A stretch of DNA of 43,775 nucleotides, taken from Aromatoleum toluolicum. GTDB lineage: Bacteria > Pseudomonadota > Gammaproteobacteria > Burkholderiales > Rhodocyclaceae. The stretch spans positions 1 through 43,775 of the forward strand of contig NZ_WTVS01000049.1 of NCBI RefSeq assembly GCF_012911005.2, written 5' to 3'. The notes below the pieces were generated by a model. The model was not told where the DNA came from. It did not search any database and was given only the letters and a program-made list of their open reading frames with translations. Positions 36,061 through 43,775 of the stretch are shown in pieces (position 1 is the stretch's first letter; each line of letters begins with the position of its first letter). A program made the translations under genes and the position numbers.

Positions 36061-36429
36061 TCAGAATCCGAGCGCCAGCAACACCCACGCCGCGACGATC
36101 GATACCAGCAGGGCAAGGCCATAGCACGCGATCTTCAGCGCGGCGCCCGCGTGCACGCCGAGGTCGTGCAGGCTGTGGAGGATGCGGTGCATGGCGTGCC
36201 ACATGAACAATGCGACGACGACGAACAGCAGCCCCTTGCCCGCCCAATGCTGCGCGAAGGCCTGCATGTGCGCCCAGCTCATCGCATCGGAGGGAAGGAT
36301 GAAGCCCAGCGGCACCGCGATGCCGGTCATGAACACGAGCACCGGGCCGAAGAGCGCGGCAAGCATGCCGCCGGCACCGAACAGCCCCCAGAAGACGGGC
36401 GCATTGGAGCGTCTGGGAATCGGTTTCAT
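36061..36429 (-). CDS. frdD: Fumarate reductase membrane subunit D
   Basis: A 122-residue membrane protein with three predicted helices that anchors fumarate reductase and binds quinone together with FrdC. It starts MKPIPRRSNAPVFWGLFGAGGM and includes the conserved MHRILHSLHDLGVH between helices 2 and 3. The ATG overlaps the frdC stop (ATGA). The length agrees with E. coli FrdD. The open frame continues far upstream, but translational coupling and family length fix the start. Confidence 0.9.
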   Translation of the reverse strand: MKPIPRRSNAPVFWGLFGAGGMLAALFGPVLVFMTGIAVPLGFILPSDAMSWAHMQAFAQHWAGKGLLFVVVALFMWHAMHRILHSLHDLGVHAGAALKIACYGLALLVSIVAAWVLLALGF

Positions 36430-36833
36430 CGCGTCGCCCCCCACGCCACAACCAGCACCACGAGACTGCAGACCACCGTCGCAGCCACGCCGCAGGCCGT
36501 GATCACGCCCGGAGCGACGCGCTTGCCGCGGATGACGAGGGGCGGCATGGTCTTGGGCATGATGCGGAACCAGGTCCAGCAGTGGTAAACAAAGGCGGCC
36601 AGCAGCACGACGTGGAATACCAGCGCCACGGGGCTGCGCAGCGCGTCCAGCCACCCGTTCCATGCCGCTTCGCCTTGCGCGAGCCGCAGCAGCCCGACCA
36701 GCAGCACGAGGGCATAGGCGGCGACGAAGAGTGCGGTCGCCTCATGCACCATGTATTCGACGAAGAAGGGATTGCGGCGCCACCAGCCGGCCATCGGGCG
36801 CACGTAGGGGCGACGCGGATCGGGCGTATTCAC
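36426..36833 (-). CDS. frdC: Fumarate reductase membrane subunit C
   Basis: A 135-residue membrane protein with three helices. Its start VNTPDPRRPYVRPMAGWW resembles E. coli FrdC (PYVRPM and WW). The GTG at 36833 overlaps the frdB stop (GTGA), so it is chosen over the ATG near residue 15. It supplies quinone-binding residues with FrdD. No haem b ligand pattern of the one-subunit SdhC type is needed in this quinol:fumarate reductase class. Confidence 0.9.
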   Translation of the reverse strand: MNTPDPRRPYVRPMAGWWRRNPFFVEYMVHEATALFVAAYALVLLVGLLRLAQGEAAWNGWLDALRSPVALVFHVVLLAAFVYHCWTWFRIMPKTMPPLVIRGKRVAPGVITACGVAATVVCSLVVLVVAWGATR

Positions 36834-37594
36834 TTGGCGCCTCCCTTTCCGGTGACGAGTCGCAGGAAATAGTCCCCGGCCGCGCGCGTCTTGTTCTGGT
36901 TGACCGCGTTGGCGGGATCGACGTGCTTCGGACACACCTCGGAGCAGTAGCCGACCGCGGTGCAGTTGAACACCCCCGCTTCCGACCCGGCGACCTCCAT
37001 GCGCGCTGACGCGCCGCCGTCGCGCGAATCGGCGTTGTAGCGGTGCAGGAGCGCCATGATGCCCGGTCCGACGAAGTCGGGATTGAGACCGTACTGGGGG
37101 CACGCGGCGTAGCACAGCAGGCAGTTGATGCAGGAACTGAACTGCTCGTATACGTCGAGTTCGGCGGGCGTCTGCAGGTACTCGCCCTGCGCGAGGCTGC
37201 GTGCTTCCTTCGGGATGATGTAGGGCTTGATGCTTTCGAGCTTGGCGAGGAAGTCGTCCATGCGGATCACGAGATCGCGCTCGATCGGGAAGTGCGCGAG
37301 CGCCTCGACGCGCACGCTGCCGGCAGGAAAATCGCGCAGGAAGGTCTTGCACGCGAGGCGCGGCTCGCCGTCTATCATCATCCCGCAACTGCCGCAGATC
37401 GCCATGCGGCACGACCAGCGGAAGCTCAGCGTGCCGTCGAGCCAGTCCTTGATGTACTGCAGCCCCTGCAGCACCGACATGTCGTCGCTGTAGGGCACGT
37501 CGTAGCCTTGCAGGAAGGGCTCCGCGTCCTGTTCGGGGCGATAGCGCAGGACCTCGATGCGCATGCGCTTGCCGGTATCACTCGTATCAGCCAC
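36830..37594 (-). CDS. frdB: Fumarate reductase iron-sulphur subunit
   Basis: A 254-residue protein that carries electrons from quinol to FrdA through three iron-sulphur clusters. The [2Fe-2S] ligands lie in SCRMAICGSCGMMIDGEP plus a later Cys (LACKTF); the [4Fe-4S] ligands in CINCLLCYAACP, and the [3Fe-4S] ligands in CTAVGYCSEVCPKHVDP. The GTG at 37594 has GGGGAGG 6 nt upstream and overlaps the frdA stop by 8 bp; an internal ATG at 37564 is an alternative. The open frame reaches 37678 inside frdA. Confidence 0.93.
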   Translation of the reverse strand: MADTSDTGKRMRIEVLRYRPEQDAEPFLQGYDVPYSDDMSVLQGLQYIKDWLDGTLSFRWSCRMAICGSCGMMIDGEPRLACKTFLRDFPAGSVRVEALAHFPIERDLVIRMDDFLAKLESIKPYIIPKEARSLAQGEYLQTPAELDVYEQFSSCINCLLCYAACPQYGLNPDFVGPGIMALLHRYNADSRDGGASARMEVAGSEAGVFNCTAVGYCSEVCPKHVDPANAVNQNKTRAAGDYFLRLVTGKGGAK

Positions 37595-39407
37595 GGTGCG
37601 CCTCCCCTGCCGGACCGGGCTGTGCGGCCCGCTCCTGTTCCGCCTTCTCGGCCTGCTCGCCGGCGGCGCCGTAGGCACGCGTGCCCGGCGCAGAGCGGGT
37701 AATCTTCACGTCGCCGTAACCGATGCGCGGCGCGTCGGCGCCGGCGTGATACGCCAGCGAATGCCTGAGGAAATTGACGTCGTCGCGCTCGCCGTAGCCA
37801 TCGAGGCGCTGGTGCGCGCCACGCGACTCGCGACGCTCGAGCGCGGACCACGCCATCGCCTGCGCGACTTCGAGCTGGTAGCCGAGCTCGATCGCGAGCA
37901 GCCATTCGGTGTTCCACACGCTCGACGTGTCCTCGACCCTGACCCGGCGATAGCGCTCGCGCAGTTCGGCGAGCTTGTCGCAAGTCGCCTGCATGGTGTC
38001 GGCCTGCCGGTAGATGCCGCAACCGTCCTCCATGCTCTGCGCCATCTCCTTGCGCAGGGTGGCGATGCGCTCCGTGCCGGACGTGTCGGTCACGAGCGCG
38101 AGCGCGCGCTGCTGCGACGCCCCGGCCTGTTTCAGCAGCACGTCTGCGCGACCGTGCGCCACCGATTTCGCGAAGGCGGCGGCCTCGACGCCGGCCGTCT
38201 TGCCGAACACGCACAGTTCGGCGAGCGAGTTGGAGCCGAGGCGGTTGGCACCGTGGATGCCGACGCTGGAACATTCGCCGGCGGCGTACAAGCCGGGCAG
38301 CGGCGCGGCACAGCGCCCATCGACGAGGATGCCGCCCATCGTGTAATGCACCGCGGGCCGCACCGGGATCGGTGTCTTCGCCGGATCGACGCCGAGGAAT
38401 TCCTCGGCGAGCTCGTAGATCTGCGGCAAGCGCTCGCGCAGCTTGGCTTCGCCGAGGTGGCGCAGATCCAGATGCACGACCGCCCCGTGCGGACCGTCTA
38501 TCGTGCGCCCCTTCTGCTGCTCGTACCAGAAGGCCTGACTGAGGCGGTCGCGCGGCCCGAGCTCCATCGCCTTGTTGCGCGGTGTCGGTTCGGCCGGCCC
38601 GAGGCCGTAGTCCTGCAGGTAGCGGTAGCCGTCGCGGTTCAGCAGGAAGCCGCCCTCGCCGCGGCAGGCCTCGGTGAACAGCAGGCCGGTGCCGGGCATG
38701 CAGGTGGGGTGGTACTGGACGAACTCCATGTCGCGCAGCGGCACGCCGTGGCGGTAGGCGAGCGCCATGCCGTCGCCAGTGACGATGCCGCCGTTGGTGT
38801 TCTCGCGGAACACGCGCCCGGCGCCGCCGGTGGCGAGGATCACTGCGTTGGCCTGGATCAGCGTGAAGCGGCGCGAGGCGATGTCGACGACCACGACGCC
38901 CTGCACGCGACCGTCCTCGACGACCAGGTCGAGGCAGAAATGCTCGTCGAAGCGCCGGATCGACGGGTACTTGATCGAGGTCTGGAACAGGGTGTGCAGC
39001 ATGTGGAAGCCGGTCTTGTCGGCGGCGAACCACGTGCGCTCGATCTTCATGCCGCCGAAGGCGCGCACGTTGATGTGGCCGTCCGCCTTGCGGCTCCACG
39101 GACAGCCCCAGTGCTCGAGCTGCACCATCTCCTCGGTGCTGCGCGCGACGAAGTCCTCGACCACGTCCTGCTCGCACAGCCAGTCGCCGCCGGCGACCGT
39201 GTCGTGGAAGTGGTGCTCGAGGCTGTCGTGGGCCTGCACGACGCCGGCGGAGCCGCCCTCTGCGGCCACCGTGTGGCTGCGCATCGGGTAGACCTTGGAG
39301 ACCAGCGCGATCTTCAGCGACGGGTCGGACTCGGCGGCCGCGATCGCGGCGCGCAGGCCGGCTCCGCCTGCACCGACGATGGCGACGTCTGCCTTCCAGA
39401 CATCCAT
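37587..39407 (-). CDS. frdA: Fumarate reductase flavoprotein subunit
   Basis: FrdA holds covalent FAD and reduces fumarate to succinate in anaerobic respiration. The 606-residue protein has the Rossmann motif VGAGGAGLRAA (11-21), His45 in RSHTVAAEGG as the FAD attachment site, GRVFRENTN, and the substrate region RPAVHYTMGGI. GGGGG lies before the ATG. It is first in frdABCD. The distinction from succinate dehydrogenase rests on the separate FrdC and FrdD subunits; enzymes of this class can run both ways. Confidence 0.94.
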   Translation of the reverse strand: MDVWKADVAIVGAGGAGLRAAIAAAESDPSLKIALVSKVYPMRSHTVAAEGGSAGVVQAHDSLEHHFHDTVAGGDWLCEQDVVEDFVARSTEEMVQLEHWGCPWSRKADGHINVRAFGGMKIERTWFAADKTGFHMLHTLFQTSIKYPSIRRFDEHFCLDLVVEDGRVQGVVVVDIASRRFTLIQANAVILATGGAGRVFRENTNGGIVTGDGMALAYRHGVPLRDMEFVQYHPTCMPGTGLLFTEACRGEGGFLLNRDGYRYLQDYGLGPAEPTPRNKAMELGPRDRLSQAFWYEQQKGRTIDGPHGAVVHLDLRHLGEAKLRERLPQIYELAEEFLGVDPAKTPIPVRPAVHYTMGGILVDGRCAAPLPGLYAAGECSSVGIHGANRLGSNSLAELCVFGKTAGVEAAAFAKSVAHGRADVLLKQAGASQQRALALVTDTSGTERIATLRKEMAQSMEDGCGIYRQADTMQATCDKLAELRERYRRVRVEDTSSVWNTEWLLAIELGYQLEVAQAMAWSALERRESRGAHQRLDGYGERDDVNFLRHSLAYHAGADAPRIGYGDVKITRSAPGTRAYGAAGEQAEKAEQERAAQPGPAGEAHRG

Positions 39408-39730
39408 GACGCTTTCCCCCTTTCGGCGGGCCCGGCAATGCGCGAGCCCCGGAAGACTCCTGCGTCCGAAGGGAAAGCTATCCGCCTTTCGGGCGTGGAG
39501 ACGACAATATTCTTCTTATATACCAACGTCACCAACCGGACTATGACGTTGTTGCAATCCAGTGTAACTCTCGGCCCGCACGCCCACAATGCGGACGAGG
39601 TCTCGAATCGCCAGACCTGCGAGAAAATTCATCGGACGACGATTCGGCGACGACACGCACGCATCAACGTGCAGGTAAGATGGGCTGCTTCCGCCCTGCC
39701 GGGCCCGCACACGCACGTTCCCGACACGCC
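39408..39730. promoter_or_regulatory. Divergent region between frdA and exporter, with palindrome
   Basis: The 323-bp space between divergent frdA and the EamA gene contains a perfect 8-bp inverted repeat CAACGTCA (39524-39531) and TGACGTTG (39544-39551) with a 12-bp spacer. On the reverse strand it lies just upstream of TATATAAG, a possible -10 for frd that has no good -35. This suggests activator control, but no FNR consensus (TTGAT-N4-ATCAA) was seen. Confidence 0.45.
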
Positions 39731-40612
39731 ATGGCCATCCTCCACCCCCGCCTGACCTCCGCAGCCCCGCTCCTCTTCGTCCTGCTGTGGAGCACCGGCT
39801 TCATCGGCGCGAAATTCGGCCTGCCCTTCGCCGAGCCCCTGACCTTCCTGAGCACCCGCTACGTACTGGTCATCACGCTGATGGGCGCCCTGGCGTTCGC
39901 CATGCGCGCGCCCTGGCCGCGCGACTGGCGTCAGGTGATGCACATCGCGGTGGCCGGCCTGCTGGTGCAGGCGACTTATCTCGGCGGGGTGTTCATGTCG
40001 ATCGACCGCGGCCTGCCCGCCGGGGTCTCCGCCCTGGTGGTCGGCATGCAACCGCTGCTGACCGCGCTCGGCGCCGGCTGGCTGCTGGGCGAGCGGGTCA
40101 CGCGACGCCAATGGGGCGGGCTCGTGCTGGGCTTCGTCGGCGTCACGCTGGTGGTGAGCAACAAGGTCGCGGTCGGCGTGTCGGCGGCGGAGCTGGGCTG
40201 GAAGCTGGCGCCGGCCCTTGCGGCGCTGGCCGGCATCACCGTCGGCACGCTGTACCAGAAGCGCTTCTGCCCGAGCTTCGACCTGCGCACCGGTTCGGTC
40301 GTGCAGTTCATCCCCAGCCTGATCGTCACCGCCTTCATTGCCAGCCGCACCGAGACGATGCACGTCGACTGGAGCGGGCAATTCGTCTTCGCCCTGCTGT
40401 GGCTCGTGCTGGTGCTCTCGCTCGGCGCGATCAGCCTGCTCAACCTGCTGATCCGCAGCGGCAGCGCCGTGAACGTCGCCAGCCTGTTCTACCTGACGCC
40501 GCCGACGACGGCGCTGATGGCCTGGCTGCTGTTCGGCGAGACCCTCTCCGGCCTCGCGCTCGCCGGCATGGCCGTCGCCGTGCTGGGCGTGTGGCTCGCG
40601 CGCAAGGCCTGA
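39731..40612 (+). CDS. EamA-family (DMT) transporter
   Basis: A 293-residue inner-membrane protein with about ten membrane segments and two EamA repeats, including LLWSTGFIGAKFGLPFAEP at the first repeat and SLFYLTPPTTALMAWLLFGE at the second. The ATG at 39731 (MAILHPRL) is preferred over 39680. It is not a recent duplicate of the EamA gene at 28329-29219, which differs strongly in sequence. Substrate unknown. The IS1182-type element begins 49 bp after its stop. Confidence 0.88.
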   Translation: MAILHPRLTSAAPLLFVLLWSTGFIGAKFGLPFAEPLTFLSTRYVLVITLMGALAFAMRAPWPRDWRQVMHIAVAGLLVQATYLGGVFMSIDRGLPAGVSALVVGMQPLLTALGAGWLLGERVTRRQWGGLVLGFVGVTLVVSNKVAVGVSAAELGWKLAPALAALAGITVGTLYQKRFCPSFDLRTGSVVQFIPSLIVTAFIASRTETMHVDWSGQFVFALLWLVLVLSLGAISLLNLLIRSGSAVNVASLFYLTPPTTALMAWLLFGETLSGLALAGMAVAVLGVWLARKA

Positions 40613-40664
40613 CGCCTCCTTCCTCCCGCATTCGCCTTCGGCCGCATGCCCCTGCGCCGTCTAG

Positions 40665-40678
40665 CAGTCCGTCGGACT
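40665..40678 (+). repeat. Left terminal inverted repeat of the IS
   Basis: CAGTCCGTCGGACT, itself partly palindromic (AGTCCG/CGGACT), identical to the reverse complement of the right end. It directly follows CTAG and lies 54 bp before the transposase ATG. Confidence 0.9.
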
Positions 40679-40731
40679 TTGAGCGGGATAGGCGATAATC
40701 CTAGCGGGGCGAACTGACGGGATTTTCGGAA

Positions 40732-42087
40732 ATGGCTTTCCAGCCGATAGACCGGGACACTGATTTTCTGCTGCCACCGTCGGTGCAGGAGTGGTTGCCA
40801 GAAGCGCATCTGGCGCGTTACGTGGTGGAGGTCGTCGAGCAGCTGGATCTGACGGCGATCGAGCGGGCCTACGCCGGACGAGGCAGCGACGCCTATCATC
40901 CGGCAACGCTGCTTGCGCTGCTGATCTACGGCTACGCCACCGGGACCTTCTCGAGCCGCAAGATCGAGCGGGCGACGTATGACTCGCTGGCGTTCCGTTA
41001 CATCGCCTGCAACCGGCATCCCGATCACGACACGCTGGCGTCCTTCAGGAAACGTTTCGGCGGGGAGTTCGAAGCCGCCTTTGTCCAGGTCCTGCAGGTG
41101 GCGCGCGAGAACCAGCTCTCGCGCTTTGGCACGGTGAGTCTGGACGGGACCAAGATCCACGCCAATGCGAGCCGGCACAGTGCGCTGTCCTATGGTCACG
41201 CCGAGAAGATCGAGGCGCAGCTCAAGGCCGAAGTGCAGGAACTCATGAAGCTGGCCGAGGCGGCCGATCAATCCTCGCTGCCGGACGGGGTGAAGCTGCC
41301 CGACGAGATTCGTCGTCGTGAGGACCGGCTGGCGGCGATCGCGGCCGCGAAGGCCAAGATCGAGGCTCGAGCGGCCGAGCGCTTCGCGCGCGAACAGGCC
41401 GAGCACCAGGCGAAGCTCGCCGCGCGCGCAAAGAAGGAAGCCGAAACGGGCAAGAAGCCCAAGGGCAAAGGGCCGAAACCGCCGCCAGCCGGGCCGTGCG
41501 CCGGCGAGCAGATCAACCTGACCGACGAAGAGTCACGAATCATGCCGGTGCCGGGCGGCGGATTCGAGCAAAGCTACAACGCGCAGGCGGTGGTCGATAC
41601 CGAATCGATGCTGATCCTCGCCACTCACGTAACCCAGGCAACCAACGACAAGGAACAGATCGAGCCGATGCTGGCGAAGGTCCAGTCCAATCCTGAGGGA
41701 TTGAACCAGCCGGCGACCTGGCTCGCGGACACCGGCTACTACAGCGAGAAGAACGTCACTGCGTGCATCGCCGCGAAGATCGAACCGCTGATCGCAGTCA
41801 GGCGCGATGCGCATCACCCGGATTGGCGGGAACGTTTCAGCGAACCCGAACCGCTGGCCGAGGGTGCCTCGGCGGTTGAGACGATGAAGCACCGCTTGAA
41901 GACACGTGCCGGACGCGCGGCTTATGCGCTGCGCAAACAAACCGTCGAGCCGGTGTTCGGCATCATCAAGTCGGTGATGGGCTTCCGGCAGTTTCTGCTG
42001 CGCGGCCTCGAAAACGTGACGAACGAATGGACCCTCGTTTGCCTCGCCTGGAATCTGAAGCGCATGGCCGTATTGCGTCCGCAGTAA
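40732..42087 (+). CDS. IS1182-family transposase
   Basis: A 451-residue DDE transposase. The N-terminal part (YHPATLLALLIYGYATG, RHPDHDTLASFRKRF) is the DUF772 domain. The catalytic residues are probably Asp in VSLDGTKIHANAS, Asp in WLADTGYYSE and Glu in QTVEPVFGIIKSVMG. A lysine/alanine-rich coiled segment (about residues 180-250) lies inside the catalytic core. The frame is complete. Confidence 0.92.
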   Translation: MAFQPIDRDTDFLLPPSVQEWLPEAHLARYVVEVVEQLDLTAIERAYAGRGSDAYHPATLLALLIYGYATGTFSSRKIERATYDSLAFRYIACNRHPDHDTLASFRKRFGGEFEAAFVQVLQVARENQLSRFGTVSLDGTKIHANASRHSALSYGHAEKIEAQLKAEVQELMKLAEAADQSSLPDGVKLPDEIRRREDRLAAIAAAKAKIEARAAERFAREQAEHQAKLAARAKKEAETGKKPKGKGPKPPPAGPCAGEQINLTDEESRIMPVPGGGFEQSYNAQAVVDTESMLILATHVTQATNDKEQIEPMLAKVQSNPEGLNQPATWLADTGYYSEKNVTACIAAKIEPLIAVRRDAHHPDWRERFSEPEPLAEGASAVETMKHRLKTRAGRAAYALRKQTVEPVFGIIKSVMGFRQFLLRGLENVTNEWTLVCLAWNLKRMAVLRPQ

Positions 42088-42173
42088 GGAAACTGGCGGG
42101 GAATCGTGCGCTCTCTCGCAGAAATCTCGCTGAAAACAGCCTTCAAGCCCAATTCACATTTCGCATCGCGAAC

Positions 42174-42198
42174 ACTACGCCACCGTGGGTGGCGTAGT
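42174..42198. repeat. Perfect hairpin at the right end of the IS
   Basis: ACTACGCCACC (42174-42184), a 3-nt loop and GGTGGCGTAGT (42188-42198). The last 3 bases overlap the right terminal repeat. It may limit read-through out of the element or be part of the transposase binding end; there is no T-tract. Confidence 0.7.
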
Positions 42199-42209
42199 CC
42201 GACGGACTG
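42196..42209 (-). repeat. Right terminal inverted repeat of the IS
   Basis: AGTCCGACGGACTG, exact inverted copy of the left end, followed by CTAG. It ends 95 bp before the likely dctA start. Confidence 0.9.
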
Positions 42210-42304
42210 CTAGGTGATATCCACAATGCGGAAGTTCACACTGCACATGATCGTCCTCGATCGAAATAATCGCGGCCACGCAGTAAATAACCGAGGAGAT
42301 GGGT

Positions 42305-43690
42305 TTGGCCAAGAAACCGTTTTATACGTCGCTGTACTTCCAGGTCATCGTCGCGATCGTGATCGGCGTGCTGCTGGGGCATTTCTACCCGCAGACCGGC
42401 GCCGCGATGAAACCGCTGGGTGACGGCTTCATCAAGCTGATCAAGATGATCATCGCCCCGATCATCTTCTGTACCGTCGTCGTCGGCATCGCCGGCATGG
42501 AGGACATGAAGAAGGTCGGCAAGACCGGCGGCTTCGCGCTGCTGTATTTCGAGATCGTCAGCACGATCGCGCTGATCGTCGGCCTTGTGATCGTCAACGT
42601 CGTCAAGCCGGGCGCCGGCATGAACATCGACGTGACGACGCTGGATACGAAAGCGATCGCCGCCTATACCGACCCGTCGAAGATGCAGAGCACGACGGAC
42701 TTCCTGCTGCACGTGATCCCGACGACCGTCGTCGACGCCTTCGCCAAGGGCGAGATCCTGCAGGTGCTGCTGTTCTCGGTGCTGTTCGGCTTCGCACTGC
42801 ACAAGTTCGGCGGCCGCGGCACGCTGGTGTTCGACTTCATCGAGAAGTTCTCGCACGTGCTGTTCGGCATCGTCGGCTACATCATGAAGGTCGCCCCGAT
42901 CGGCGCCTTCGGTGCGATGGCCTTCACGATCGGCAAGCACGGCGTCGGCGCGCTGGCGCAGCTGGGCATGCTGATGGCGACCTTCTACCTGACCTGCATC
43001 GTGTTCATCTTCGGCGTGCTGGGGACGATCGCGAAAGCGCATGGCTTCTCGGTGGTCAAGCTGATCCGCTACATCAAGGAAGAGCTGCTGATCGTGCTGG
43101 GCACCTCGTCGTCGGAATCGGCCCTGCCGCGCCTGATGGCGAAGATGGAGAACCTCGGCTGCAAGAAGTCGACGGTCGGCCTGGTGGTCCCGACGGGCTA
43201 CTCGTTCAACCTCGACGGTACCTCGATCTACCTGACCATGGCGGCCGTGTTCATCGCCCAGGCGACCAACACCCCGCTCGACCTCACGCAGCAGCTGACC
43301 CTGCTCGCGGTGCTGCTGCTGACCTCGAAGGGCGCCGCAGGCATCACCGGCAGCGGCTTCATCGTGCTCGCGGCGACGCTGTCGGCCGTCGGTGGCGTGC
43401 CGGTGGCGGGCCTCGCGCTGATCCTCGGCATCGACCGCTTCATGTCGGAAGCGCGTGCGCTGACCAACCTGATCGGCAACAGCGTGGCGACCGTGGTCGT
43501 CGCGAAGTGGTGCAAGGACGTCGACATGAAGGTGCTCAACAGCCACCTCAACAACGAGACCCTCGAGGAGGCCAACGACCCCGAGGCCGTGCTCGACCAA
43601 CAGGACGCACACATGGACGTGCGCCCGGCGGTCGCGCAGGTGGAAGAGGCTGACGAGATGCCGCAACACGCGGTGCCCGCGCGCGCGTAA
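42305..43690 (+). CDS. dctA: C4-dicarboxylate transporter DctA
   Basis: DctA imports succinate, fumarate and malate with protons or sodium ions across the inner membrane. The 461-residue protein has the family features ([40 protein letters not shown] with the serine-rich hairpin loop, [19 protein letters not shown]). A TTG at 42305 (TTG GCC AAG AAG) is the best start, because GAGGAG lies 6 nt upstream and it opens (M)AKKPFY; the ATG at 42299 is too close to that site. The C-terminal 30 residues are acidic and unconserved. The IS insertion leaves only 91 bp of native upstream DNA, so the normal promoter may be displaced. Confidence 0.93.
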   Translation: MAKKPFYTSLYFQVIVAIVIGVLLGHFYPQTGAAMKPLGDGFIKLIKMIIAPIIFCTVVVGIAGMEDMKKVGKTGGFALLYFEIVSTIALIVGLVIVNVVKPGAGMNIDVTTLDTKAIAAYTDPSKMQSTTDFLLHVIPTTVVDAFAKGEILQVLLFSVLFGFALHKFGGRGTLVFDFIEKFSHVLFGIVGYIMKVAPIGAFGAMAFTIGKHGVGALAQLGMLMATFYLTCIVFIFGVLGTIAKAHGFSVVKLIRYIKEELLIVLGTSSSESALPRLMAKMENLGCKKSTVGLVVPTGYSFNLDGTSIYLTMAAVFIAQATNTPLDLTQQLTLLAVLLLTSKGAAGITGSGFIVLAATLSAVGGVPVAGLALILGIDRFMSEARALTNLIGNSVATVVVAKWCKDVDMKVLNSHLNNETLEEANDPEAVLDQQDAHMDVRPAVAQVEEADEMPQHAVPARA

Positions 43691-43716
43691 GCACGCCGCC
43701 TAAGGCAGCAGGAAGC

Positions 43717-43757
43717 AAATCGGCCCGCCAGCAGATGCTGGCGGGCCGATTTTTTTG
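43717..43757 (+). terminator. Rho-independent terminator after dctA
   Basis: AATCGGCCCGCCAGCA pairs with TGCTGGCGGGCCGATT around a short loop and is followed by a run of seven T (43751-43757). It lies 26 bp after the dctA stop and is a classical strong terminator. Confidence 0.95.
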
Positions 43758-43775
43758 TCGCGCGGGGGCGGCCCC

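Larger units (their letters stand above)
40661..42213 (+). mobile_element. IS1182-family insertion sequence with CTAG direct repeats
   Basis: An intact element of 1545 bp (40665-42209) flanked by CTAG (40661-40664 and 42210-42213), which looks like a 4-bp palindromic target duplication. The terminal inverted repeats CAGTCCGTCGGACT (40665-40678) and AGTCCGACGGACTG (42196-42209) are identical. It carries one transposase gene. The identical ends and uninterrupted gene indicate a recent insertion. It lies 91 bp before dctA, in the same orientation. Confidence 0.9.

Noticed and set aside
42299-42304. ATG at 42299 as the dctA start.
   Set aside because: The ribosome binding site GAGGAG abuts this ATG, while the TTG at 42305 has a 6-nt spacing and gives the family N-terminus.
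42236-43669. Reverse open frame opposite dctA.
   Set aside because: Histidine/aspartate/arginine-rich translation typical of an antisense shadow of a GC-rich gene.

Overview
The window is a GC-rich chromosomal segment of a betaproteobacterium, most likely of the Azoarcus/Aromatoleum/Thauera group (Rhodocyclales). This rests on the protein families (E. coli-type frdABCD, ethylbenzene-dehydrogenase gamma-like haem proteins, the nadD-rsfS-rlmH and maf-rng blocks, an SAH riboswitch before ahcY) and on the gene order metK / two acyltransferases / dapF / DUF484 / xerC. The taxonomic call is inference; no rRNA or tRNA gene was seen.

Layout. 1-8760: membrane protein, nadD-rsfS-rlmH, a reverse-strand three-gene operon (cupredoxin, haem-binding protein, cupredoxin) that separates these from maf-rng, then ruvAB and a small membrane protein. 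8757-8853: two inverted REP-like palindromes; a third copy lies at 13477. 8880-15309 (reverse): rlmI, an HTH protein, xerC, DUF484, dapF and two lipid A-type acyltransferases. 15346-16704: metK behind a consensus promoter, a SAM-II-like aptamer and an intrinsic-terminator hairpin. 16891-21409: a 1125-residue RTX/cadherin-like secreted protein with a recent 300-bp internal duplication, a PilZ protein and a divergent LuxR-type regulator. 21551-23631: cytochrome P460, infA (apparently with an ATC start codon), a cold-shock gene and a lipoprotein. 23652-26097: SAH riboswitch, ahcY, metF. 26350-27943: DUF1326-DUF2182 operon behind a promoter with a perfect palindrome. 27959-32382: small protein, EamA exporter, HerA-like ATPase, degenerate metallopeptidase-like protein, yebC. 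32485-39407 (reverse): respiratory cluster frdABCD, a c-type haem protein and a nine-haem cytochrome fused to a cytochrome b domain. 39731-43757: EamA exporter, an intact IS1182-type insertion sequence with CTAG repeats, dctA and its terminator.

How the genes fit together. metK, ahcY and metF make, recycle and feed the S-adenosylmethionine cycle, and both metK and ahcY carry RNA leaders that look like sensors of SAM and SAH. The frd cluster and dctA (C4-dicarboxylate uptake) suit anaerobic fumarate respiration, with adjoining periplasmic haem proteins likely moving electrons between the quinone pool and periplasmic partners. The RTX protein, the PilZ protein (c-di-GMP) and the LuxR-type regulator may form a surface-adhesion module, although no type I secretion genes are present here.

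The most unusual signals are the ATC start of infA, the SAM-II-like element on metK, the two ethylbenzene-dehydrogenase-gamma-like proteins that lack any molybdenum catalytic subunit nearby, the nine-haem/cytochrome b fusion, and the near-identical tandem duplication in the RTX gene.
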